From JBFXJF01 sp050175155 (GTDB taxonomy: Bacteria > Bacillota > Bacilli > Tepidibacillales > Tepidibacillaceae), in contig JBFXJF010000070.1 in assembly GCA_050175155.1 (NCBI GenBank), forward strand, positions 1 through 5,166: a DNA stretch of 5,166 nt. The letters run 5' to 3'. A program made the position numbers and the translations under genes. The notes under the pieces were generated by a model. It saw nothing but the letters and a program-made list of their open reading frames with translations. It ran no database searches and was not told the DNA's origin. Positions 1-5,148 of this stretch are shown here, piece by piece (position 1 is the first letter of the stretch; each line of letters opens with the position of its first letter).

Positions 1-89
1 AACATATAAAGAAATATCGGGGATGGAATTTTTTACAAATCTTCAAATGTCATCCCTGGGGCGAATATATAAGAACAGCAAAAAATGAA

Positions 90-107
90 AAATTTACAAA
101 TTTACAA
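90..107. repeat. 8-bp tandem repeat (AAATTTAC x2)
   Basis: The unit AAATTTAC occurs at 90-97 and again at 98-105, followed by AA that begins a third copy. A related TTTACAAAT string also occurs at 32-40. It directly abuts the GC-rich CCGTCCCC motif and may be part of one composite intergenic element. With only two units it could be chance in AT-rich DNA. Confidence 0.5.
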
Positions 108-118
108 GCACCGTCCCC
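106..118 (-). repeat. REP-like 13-nt motif, left copy
   Basis: AAGCACCGTCCCC here is the exact reverse complement of GGGGACGGTGCTT at 5043-5055. The motif is GC-rich in an AT-rich window. On the minus strand it contains GGAC, a tetranucleotide that, from memory, marks one class of REP sequences mobilised by REP-associated (Y1-family) transposases. No transposase is present in this window, so the REP identity is inference. The two copies nearly bracket the whole gene array. Confidence 0.45.
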
Positions 119-138
119 AGGCTACCCCCAGGCTACCC
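115..138. repeat. 11-bp tandem repeat (CCCCAGGCTAC x2)
   Basis: CCCCAGGCTAC occurs at 115-125 and 126-136, followed by CC of a third unit. The first unit overlaps the end of the CCGTCCCC motif. Each unit carries CCCCAGG, complementary to CCTGGGG at 55-61, so either could pair with it in a long-loop hairpin. The GC richness contrasts sharply with the flanks. Confidence 0.6.
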
Positions 139-167
139 AATCATTTCAAGTTAGTCTATTGAATGAA

Positions 168-196
168 TTGACAGTTATATTCAGAAGTGCTAATAT
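168..196 (+). promoter_or_regulatory. Sigma-70-type promoter candidate for the first barrel gene
   Basis: A perfect -35 hexamer TTGACA (168-173) is followed by a 17-nt spacer and TAATAT (191-196), which matches 4 of 6 bases of the consensus -10. A TGC triplet directly upstream (188-190) gives an extended -10. Transcription would start near 203, leaving a leader of about 18 nt before the ATG at 221, enough for the AGGAGG at 211-216. The same arrangement recurs before the second barrel gene with a 16-nt spacer, which strengthens the call. It assumes an ordinary housekeeping sigma factor. Confidence 0.5.
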
Positions 197-224
197 GGGA
201 TTATACAATCAGGAGGCAGGATGA
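186..224 (+). pseudogene. C-terminal remnant of a third hydrolase copy
   Basis: Read in frame from 186 this encodes SANMGLYNQEAG and a TGA stop, identical to the last 12 residues and stop of the complete hydrolase ending at 3523. Only one synonymous change (TAC/TAT) separates the 39 nt. As at 3520, the stop overlaps the next gene's ATG as ATGA. Upstream of 186 the coding similarity is lost, apart from a shared TTGACA that lies in a different frame. I read this as the tail of a deleted or displaced hydrolase gene belonging to a further module to the left. It may survive because it overlaps the promoter and ribosome binding site of the gene at 221. Confidence 0.55.
211..216 (+). promoter_or_regulatory. 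Shine-Dalgarno AGGAGG before 221
   Basis: A perfect AGGAGG lies 4 nt before the ATG at 221. It is part of the string AGGAGGCAGGA that recurs before the genes at 3520 and 4531. This fixes the start at 221. Confidence 0.85.
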
Positions 225-1153
225 AGAAACTAATGACATTGTTTCTTGTGATTGAAGTTTTGGGAATATATGGACAGACAAGTGAGAGTGAAATACAGGC
301 AGAGGCACTGACAGAGGCAGATACAATACAGCAGGTGGATACAATTACTCTACCCGATACTATTGATGTTGAAAAAAAACTACAAACCAGCGATTTTGAA
401 TTAACAGAAGATAGTTCAATAATAAAACAAAATGAAAATGACGAATTGAAAAGAAAAAATAACGAAATATATTGTTGTTGTATGCTTGATTGGAGAGGGT
501 TTCAGAAAAGACAGAATCAGGATTCTTCAGTATATAGCATTGGATATACTATGAATGTTTATCCAAGAGTTTTTTATTCATTGTACGACGGTCAGACATT
601 CTTGGGGGCGGGTCAAGACGGATATTTTTGGGCCGGTCATCTGTTTTGTTTATTTAATTCAATATCAATAGTATATTACACACGGACTCCTTTTAAACAG
701 CCAATTTATTGGGGTCTTGATTTGGGTTTTTCAACTTCATTTGATGTAAATGGTAAGTATTTTGCAGTGCTTGATACTGGGTTCGGAGTTCCTTCTCTTG
801 GAGAGGATAAAAATAATTTTCATTTTTATTTTATTGAAGCTAATACAAAAACAAAAATTAACTTTGTTGAAACGGGTGTAATTTTAGGAGTATGCAATCT
901 ATATCAGGACTTTATTGCTTATAAAGAAAATGTTGAATATGATTTTAGAATTAATAGATATTGTTCTATTCTTGGAGTGCAAGCAGATGCTGTATATAGT
1001 ATTAGCAATGAATTTCAATTGAAAATGGGTATGAGTTTAAGAAATTATACTCAGTTAAAAAATCAAGCAAATGACTCTATACATATATTGAGTGTTGAAA
1101 AAATGAAATTTTATCTTTTGACACATTCAATAAGTTTCCGTTATTTATTCTAA
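221..1153 (+). CDS. Putative outer-membrane beta-barrel-like protein (copy 1)
   Basis: Protein of 310 residues that I cannot assign to a named family. Residues 1-18 form a Sec signal peptide (MKK, then a hydrophobic run ending in IYG, cut before QT). Residues 20-80 are an acidic, Thr/Gln/Asp-rich, probably disordered linker with recurring DTI triplets. A triple cysteine (85-87) precedes LDWR, which aligns with YDWR in the paralogue at 3520. From about 105 on, aromatic residues alternate through short strands, and the chain ends SFRYLF. A terminal Phe with an aromatic two before it is the usual C-terminal signal for BAM-dependent outer-membrane barrels. ATG 221 has a perfect AGGAGG. The stop lies 21 nt before the preferred hydrolase start (directly against an alternative ATG at 1154), so the two are likely cotranscribed. 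Function is unknown; a role as surface or export partner of the hydrolase is only a guess from gene pairing. Confidence 0.8.
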   Translation: MKKLMTLFLVIEVLGIYGQTSESEIQAEALTEADTIQQVDTITLPDTIDVEKKLQTSDFELTEDSSIIKQNENDELKRKNNEIYCCCMLDWRGFQKRQNQDSSVYSIGYTMNVYPRVFYSLYDGQTFLGAGQDGYFWAGHLFCLFNSISIVYYTRTPFKQPIYWGLDLGFSTSFDVNGKYFAVLDTGFGVPSLGEDKNNFHFYFIEANTKTKINFVETGVILGVCNLYQDFIAYKENVEYDFRINRYCSILGVQADAVYSISNEFQLKMGMSLRNYTQLKNQANDSIHILSVEKMKFYLLTHSISFRYLF

Positions 1154-1174
1154 ATGGAGAATATTTATGTATTT

Positions 1175-3523
1175 ATGAAATCAATTATAATGTTCATTTT
1201 AACTTTAAGCTTTTTAACCTGTTTTGCTTTACCAACTATTTTTGTGACAGGAATAAAAGGTGAAGCTATTGATACGGCTGGTTTCCTAACATGGAATGAT
1301 ACGATTAATAAATATGATAATAAAATTATTTACTCCTGTATGCATCAAGTAACCGGTTATAAAGGATATCAATTATCTCCAGTGTTAGATTGTAATAAAT
1401 ATGTTATTTTACCTTCTGGATTAGATGAAAACACGATGTTCAATTTTTCATATTATGATACTTCAAGTTCAATACCTGGATTAATTTCAATTTCTGCTGA
1501 TAGTATTAAAGTAGGATTCAAGATATTTAATTACATTAATGCTTTGGGAGCAGAAGTTTGTGATACGATTGCTTTCCCTCCGTTTTTAAAACAGTTTAAA
1601 GACGATGAATTTGACTATTTTGAATACTTTCCCAAATATATAGATGAATTTAGGTCGTATTCAATTATAATTAATGGAGAATTAATAGCTGGCTATAAAG
1701 TGACGCAAGAGTCTAAAGTATATAGACAATATTGGCGCACCAACCGCTATGCAGAGCATTTATGTAAATTTATAGATAAAGTATTAGCAGCCACTGGTGC
1801 GAGTAAAGTTAATCTTGTGTGTCATTCAATGGGTGGATTGGTTGCAAGGGCGGCTCTAATTGGATATGGATATTCGTCAAAAGTATATAAAATAATAACC
1901 GTAGGAACACCGCATCAATCACTGGAAGGTGATGCTGGAGAGTTGTTTTATAGATTATTTGAAGTACCAAATGAATGGCAGAGATCAGGAGAGTTGATGG
2001 AGTTAGATGTTGAATATGATTATACCTATGGTGATATTGAATTTTATGATTTAGAAACAGGTGTCGTTACGAATTTCGCTGATATGCTTGGTTACGATGT
2101 GAGTCCAACAAAGATTGTTTGCATTTCAGGCGATAGGAATGCTGGAGTTGGAGGAACATTATACTCCAATGAATCAAATGACGGATTTATTTTTAATAGC
2201 ATCTCAAAACTTTCTCCAAACAGTCTTGCAGATTATAATCCGATTATATATGCAAGTCATTCCATGTCTGGAGATATAGGAAGTTTCGGGAATTTAGGAC
2301 AATCTGAATTATCATTAACTCACTGCACTTATGTAACAGAATTCATAAAAAAATGGCTTATAGATGATACCATAATTGAATTTACTGGAACTGCTGAGGA
2401 TTTAGATGCTAAATTTTATGTGGTTAACGATGAGGAAGGCAATAAAACTTCTCGTTCAGTTAGAGTTCAAATTGAAAATAACGGAACATCCAATATTAAT
2501 TATGGGGATTTTTTGTCGTTATTAGCTTATCCCATAGAGAAAATTGTAATAAGTGGTGATACCAATGAGATAAGCCCATATGTTGGAATATCATTATCTA
2601 ATGCGTATAACAATAATAGAATTATAGGTAATCCGATGGGAAGTCCAATTTTTATGATGAATTGTGAATATAATAACACTACTTTTGATTTAACAGATGA
2701 ATATCGCTCTGCAATTTATTTATATGATATGAAAGGACCAATAACCACTGATAAAATTTACAATTATGCTCCTTTCGACAACTGGGGAGATGCGGTAGCA
2801 CCATATGTTGATTTGTTTCCCGGTGTTGCCGATTTTGCTCCTGCTACAGCTCTAAGCACATACACTATTAACTGGATATCGAACGACATATCAGTAAGAA
2901 ATAGACTATGGTATATAAGAGCCGGAAGTATAGAGATAATAGACAGTATGATACCGGGCTCTGCAATGAGTAAGAGCTTCAGGATACCGCCACTAAGAAG
3001 TTCAAAAACAATTCCTTCTAATCCGTTTACTTATAATCTGATGCAGTTTAATGTAAGATTTGAACTTGATGATAACGGGTATTTTTGCCAAGACAGCAAA
3101 TGGCTGACTGTCAGCACGCCCGACTGGAATCCTGACAATTTGAGATTAGTCTTTCAGGATGAGGATTCAATAAAAGTGAAATGGACAGACAGCTATAATT
3201 TAGTTGACAGAATAATAAGGTCAAACGACAACATGCAAAGGGATGTTTGTTCATTAAATACATATACGGATACGAACTTTATAAGGGGTATGAATAACAA
3301 CTATGAGGTACATTCGAGATGGGTATATCCGAACGGGGATATACTAATAAACGAGAATGATACCAATACGCATAAATTGACAGTATATGGAATACCATGT
3401 AATCCTCCCAAAGCATATCCGATAGCGTGTATCTGGCAACCTAACAATAAGGCATTGATAAAGAGGGTTGACAATTCAAGAAAAAGTGCTAATATGGGAT
3501 TATATAATCAGGAGGCAGGATGA
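1175..3523 (+). CDS. Secreted lipase-like alpha/beta-hydrolase with FN3-like C-terminal domain
   Basis: Protein of 782 residues. Residues 1-17 form a signal peptide. The lipase-like hydrolase domain spans about 19-400: an oxyanion segment FVTGIKG (T25-G26 where HG is usual), GYKGYQ (61-66) and NFSYY (90-94) shared with the truncated paralogue at 4531, then TGASKVNLVCHSMGGL with nucleophile S218. GTPH (244-247) follows; D336 in NDG is the likely acid and H383 in LTHC the likely base. This resembles triacylglycerol lipase or PGAP1-like esterases; the substrate (lipid or other ester) is unknown. Residues 400-650 have no fold I recognise. Residues 650-740 look like fibronectin III (SIKVKW, YTDTNF, NNYEV). 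I chose ATG 1175 because MKSIIMF matches MKKYILF of the paralogue. An in-frame ATG at 1154, directly after the barrel stop, would add 7 residues but lacks a Shine-Dalgarno. The stop overlaps the next gene as ATGA. Codon use shifts near 2867. Confidence 0.85.
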   Translation: MKSIIMFILTLSFLTCFALPTIFVTGIKGEAIDTAGFLTWNDTINKYDNKIIYSCMHQVTGYKGYQLSPVLDCNKYVILPSGLDENTMFNFSYYDTSSSIPGLISISADSIKVGFKIFNYINALGAEVCDTIAFPPFLKQFKDDEFDYFEYFPKYIDEFRSYSIIINGELIAGYKVTQESKVYRQYWRTNRYAEHLCKFIDKVLAATGASKVNLVCHSMGGLVARAALIGYGYSSKVYKIITVGTPHQSLEGDAGELFYRLFEVPNEWQRSGELMELDVEYDYTYGDIEFYDLETGVVTNFADMLGYDVSPTKIVCISGDRNAGVGGTLYSNESNDGFIFNSISKLSPNSLADYNPIIYASHSMSGDIGSFGNLGQSELSLTHCTYVTEFIKKWLIDDTIIEFTGTAEDLDAKFYVVNDEEGNKTSRSVRVQIENNGTSNINYGDFLSLLAYPIEKIVISGDTNEISPYVGISLSNAYNNNRIIGNPMGSPIFMMNCEYNNTTFDLTDEYRSAIYLYDMKGPITTDKIYNYAPFDNWGDAVAPYVDLFPGVADFAPATALSTYTINWISNDISVRNRLWYIRAGSIEIIDSMIPGSAMSKSFRIPPLRSSKTIPSNPFTYNLMQFNVRFELDDNGYFCQDSKWLTVSTPDWNPDNLRLVFQDEDSIKVKWTDSYNLVDRIIRSNDNMQRDVCSLNTYTDTNFIRGMNNNYEVHSRWVYPNGDILINENDTNTHKLTVYGIPCNPPKAYPIACIWQPNNKALIKRVDNSRKSANMGLYNQEAG
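3468..3495 (+). promoter_or_regulatory. Internal promoter candidate for the second barrel gene
   Basis: TTGACA (3468-3473), a 16-nt spacer and TAATAT (3490-3495) with an upstream TGC extended -10 lie inside the last codons of the hydrolase gene. The sequence parallels 168-196 but the spacer is one base shorter. If active, it would let the second barrel gene be transcribed independently of the upstream pair. Retention of both hexamers in two copies whose spacers have drifted hints at selection, but could equally be recent common descent. Confidence 0.4.
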
Positions 3524-3645
3524 AGAGACTTTTGACATTGTTTCTTGTGATTGGAGTTTTGGGGATATATGGACAGACAACAGAGTGTGAAATACAGACA
3601 GAGACACAGGCAGAGATAGACACAATACAGCAAGCAGATACAGTT
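3485..3645 (+). repeat. Long direct repeat, copy 2
   Basis: Ungapped partner of 186-346. Here it covers the genuine 3' end of the complete hydrolase gene, the ATGA overlap and the first 42 codons of the second barrel gene. Differences from copy 1 are mostly in the linker codons; the regulatory junction differs by a single base. Confidence 0.9.
3510..3515 (+). promoter_or_regulatory. Shine-Dalgarno AGGAGG before 3520
   Basis: A perfect AGGAGG lies 4 nt before the ATG at 3520, inside the coding end of the hydrolase gene. With the ATGA stop/start overlap it allows both fresh initiation and translational coupling. Confidence 0.85.
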
Positions 3646-4518
3646 AAGATTAACGAACAACAGAATGAAGACACTTCGGTTATTAAAGAAAACATTGATA
3701 GCAAGGGTGTTTCAGGTAAGGGCAATGATGATTCACTGATTACGATGAAGAAGAATCCATGGCTTTATGATTGGAGATACGGGTGTTTGACGGATGGTCT
3801 GACCTATTTAATACCTATGATAACACTTTATTCAATAGCTGAAAGAGTGGATGATAATTTTTTGCCTCTTGATAATTACTGCACACCATGTATATATCCA
3901 ATAGGATTAGTCTTTGCTGAAAGGATGTGGAAGAGTTCAATGACGATTAAAGGAGGTAATAAAGTTAGTAATAGGGAATGGTTCTTTTCAATTTCTCTTC
4001 AAAAAGGTGTTGCATTACCTTACTATTCTCCCAAATTTGAATATCAAGAAGGAAACCTTTTCCCCAATATTGGTTTTCTAGATTTCAATTTGATTAATTT
4101 TGAAAATAAGGTAAAAATTAATAGTAAATTAAAAATCTATTTAAGTCTGGGTTTATATAATTTTTATATTTCAGGTCCTAGTTTTTATTTGGTTGGAACT
4201 GGAATTACTCTAAATGATTTTAATGTGAGCATAGAGAAAGTGTTGGCTGGTTATTATACTATTGGTGATGTACCATCAGGAATTATTGATCGTTTTTTAA
4301 TAAACAATTATCAAATAATTGAAAAAGATAACCATTATATTGTAAATTTCAAGTACGACTTCTGGGGTGTTGGAATTGGCTGGGGGAAAAAGTATACATG
4401 TTGGAAAGAATTATACGTCGAGCCCAAAATTAATTATAAATTCATGTATACTTCTGATTTTAGGTCGGGATGCATAACTGGTATAGTCGCTGGATTGGGA
4501 ATAGGTTATAAATTTTAG
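3520..4518 (+). CDS. Putative outer-membrane beta-barrel-like protein (copy 2)
   Basis: Protein of 332 residues, paralogous to the product at 221. The signal peptide (1-18, ending IYG before QT) and the acidic linker opening are nearly identical: the shared 42 N-terminal residues include LTLFLV, VLGIYGQT and DTIQQ. The linker runs to about 78; WLYDWR (81-86) then aligns with MLDWR of copy 1. Beyond that the sequences diverge strongly, although both keep alternating aromatic/polar strand-like stretches and a terminal Phe (GIGYKF, Tyr two before the end), the mark of an outer-membrane barrel. Glycine-rich strands (FWGVGIGWGK, VAGLGIGY) near the end support a barrel. Cysteines at 89, 121, 124, 294 and 318 might form disulfides. 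The start is fixed by AGGAGG and the repeat. Its TAG stop is embedded in the Shine-Dalgarno of the next gene, so it pairs with the truncated hydrolase as copy 1 pairs with the intact one. Molecular function is unknown. Confidence 0.8.
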   Translation: MKRLLTLFLVIGVLGIYGQTTECEIQTETQAEIDTIQQADTVKINEQQNEDTSVIKENIDSKGVSGKGNDDSLITMKKNPWLYDWRYGCLTDGLTYLIPMITLYSIAERVDDNFLPLDNYCTPCIYPIGLVFAERMWKSSMTIKGGNKVSNREWFFSISLQKGVALPYYSPKFEYQEGNLFPNIGFLDFNLINFENKVKINSKLKIYLSLGLYNFYISGPSFYLVGTGITLNDFNVSIEKVLAGYYTIGDVPSGIIDRFLINNYQIIEKDNHYIVNFKYDFWGVGIGWGKKYTCWKELYVEPKINYKFMYTSDFRSGCITGIVAGLGIGYKF

Positions 4519-4522
4519 GAGG
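4517..4522 (+). promoter_or_regulatory. Shine-Dalgarno AGGAGG overlapping a stop codon
   Basis: AGGAGG begins inside the TAG stop of the barrel gene (4516-4518) and lies 8 nt before the ATG at 4531. It belongs to the recurrent AGGAGGCAGGA string and indicates tight coupling of the two genes. Confidence 0.85.
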
Positions 4523-4530
4523 CAGGAATT

Positions 4531-5061
4531 ATGAAGAAATACATTTTATTTTTAATAATTTTATTATTGATAATATTTATCTATTCCGCCGAAGAACTTC
4601 CAAACATTTTGTTCATCCACGGAATCAATGGAAAACCCTCGCCCGATTTAAAACGATATGATGATAACAAAAATAGATTGGGTTCACTATTTTCATGGCA
4701 TCCATTAAAGTGGAATTCGTCATTGCAGAAATACATAGAAGTAGATAGTACCGCATTACTAAAGATTATAGGTTACAAAGGATATCAGAAGGGACATCCT
4801 TTTGATTGTACAATAGATTCAAATCCAAGGGATGTTACTGGAAATGTAGTTTATAATTTTAGCTATTATAATCCGGATGGCGACACTGGTGTTATTGGTA
4901 GTGGAGAATTATCTGAGAATGTACCCATGTATATTCCAGCTTCCGAAAAATATCAAGACGATTATTTGCTTGCATTCAAGCATGGCCAATGGGCAAAATA
5001 TGTTGCAGAGTTTATAAAAAAAGTTTATTTGAAAGAGACATGGGGGACGGTGCTTCTTTGA
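4531..5061 (+). CDS. C-terminally truncated lipase-like hydrolase (probable gene remnant)
   Basis: Frame of 176 residues, paralogous to the N-terminal fifth of the hydrolase at 1175. Signal peptide at 1-20 (MKK, hydrophobic run, cut after YSA). LPNILFIHGINGK (23-35) carries the canonical oxyanion His-Gly (H30-G31) that the larger paralogue has changed to Thr-Gly. GYKGYQ (81-86), FDC (91-93) and NFSYY (109-113) match the paralogue in order. The helix before the nucleophile (WAKYVAEFIKKV) is present. Similarity ends at KET, just where the TGA-x-KV strand and GHSMGG elbow should follow. The last codons (WGTVLL, stop) come from the GGGGACGGTGC motif, so serine, acid and base are all missing. It cannot be an active hydrolase of this fold unless the rest is supplied elsewhere. 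The start is good (AGGAGG, 8-nt spacer), so a short secreted protein may still be made. Confidence 0.75.
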   Translation: MKKYILFLIILLLIIFIYSAEELPNILFIHGINGKPSPDLKRYDDNKNRLGSLFSWHPLKWNSSLQKYIEVDSTALLKIIGYKGYQKGHPFDCTIDSNPRDVTGNVVYNFSYYNPDGDTGVIGSGELSENVPMYIPASEKYQDDYLLAFKHGQWAKYVAEFIKKVYLKETWGTVLL

Positions 5062-5066
5062 AAGAG
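5028..5066 (+). repeat. Direct 10-bp repeats flanking the truncation motif
   Basis: TTTGAAAGAG occurs at 5028-5037 and again at 5057-5066. Between them lie 19 nt that include GGGGACGGTGC. The second copy is also part of a perfect short palindrome, TCTTTGAAAGA (5055-5065). The pattern fits an inserted or duplicated short element at the point where hydrolase similarity stops, or a REP unit with internal symmetry. Confidence 0.5.
5043..5055 (+). repeat. REP-like 13-nt motif, right copy
   Basis: GGGGACGGTGCTT is the exact reverse complement of 106-118 and contains GGAC (5045-5048). It forms the last codons of the truncated hydrolase, so the break in that gene coincides with this motif. Assignment to a REP family is inference from the motif and its position; no transposase is visible. 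Confidence 0.45.
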
Positions 5067-5073
5067 TGTCAAT

Positions 5074-5099
5074 AGGATAATCGATAATTCTCCTTTTTT
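5074..5099 (+). terminator. Weak intrinsic terminator candidate
   Basis: An imperfect hairpin pairs AGGATAAT (5074-5081) with ATTCTCCT (5087-5094): seven base pairs with one T-C mismatch and a 5-nt loop. It runs into T5094-T5099. The stem is AT-rich and weak, but placement 13 nt after the last stop codon is right for ending the transcript. Confidence 0.35.
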
Positions 5100-5119
5100 C
5101 AATTAAAGAACTTAATTAC

Positions 5120-5148
5120 TTGCAAAAGACCCGATAATGATATAAAAT
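5120..5148 (+). promoter_or_regulatory. Weak promoter candidate for a gene beyond the window
   Basis: TTGCAA (5120-5125, 4 of 6 to the -35 consensus), a 17-nt spacer and TAAAAT (5143-5148, 5 of 6 to the -10 consensus). In DNA this AT-rich such matches arise often by chance. The location after a terminator candidate is the only support. Confidence 0.22.

Larger units (their letters stand above)
1..220. other. Repeat-rich non-coding left edge
   Basis: I see no credible gene here. One frame stays open from about position 3 to the TGA at 222-224, but apart from its last 12 codons it reads through GC-rich repeats and resembles no family I know. The stretch holds a GGGATG/CATCCC inverted pair (20-25 and 51-56) and CCTGGGG (55-61) complementary to CCCCAGG (115-121, and again 126-132). 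It also has an 8-bp tandem repeat, an 11-bp tandem repeat and a CCGTCCCC motif. Such clustering of GC-rich inverted repeats in an AT-rich background is typical of REP-like intergenic elements. The right part (168-196) contains a good promoter candidate for the gene at 221. Confidence 0.6.
186..346 (+). repeat. Long direct repeat, copy 1
   Basis: This block aligns without gaps to 3485-3645; I count about 141 of 161 identical positions (88%). Identity is highest in the first 95 nt, with 6 differences. It spans the last hydrolase codons, AGGAGG, the start codon, the signal peptide and the first part of the acidic linker of the barrel gene. Past about position 346 the two copies can no longer be aligned at the nucleotide level, although short protein matches persist. 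It probably derives from module duplication and could now serve as a recombination arm. Confidence 0.9.

Noticed and set aside
85..162. Short + strand frame of 25 codons starting at ATG 85
   Set aside because: No Shine-Dalgarno sequence, and it is composed mainly of the tandem repeats and the REP-like motif.
3..224. Whole 73-codon open frame at the left edge as the end of a real upstream gene
   Set aside because: Only its last 12 codons match a known protein in the window; the rest translates repeats. Without sequence to the left I cannot support it as a coding region, though an upstream gene reading into it cannot be excluded.
1196..1224. Lipobox making hydrolase 1 a lipoprotein
   Set aside because: The cysteine near the signal peptide end is in FLTC, which lacks the usual small residue directly before Cys and Leu three before it; an ordinary signal peptide fits better.
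3489..3725. Open frame on the minus strand with Cys/Ser/Ile-rich product
   Set aside because: It lies antisense to the start of the second barrel gene and the repeat, has no ribosome site that I can see, and its biased composition is what the Gln/Thr/Glu-rich linker gives when read backwards.
5028..5066. Ten-base direct repeats as a target-site duplication of a full insertion sequence
   Set aside because: Only 19 nt lie between them, too short for an insertion sequence, and no transposase gene is present; a REP-like unit or small duplication is simpler.
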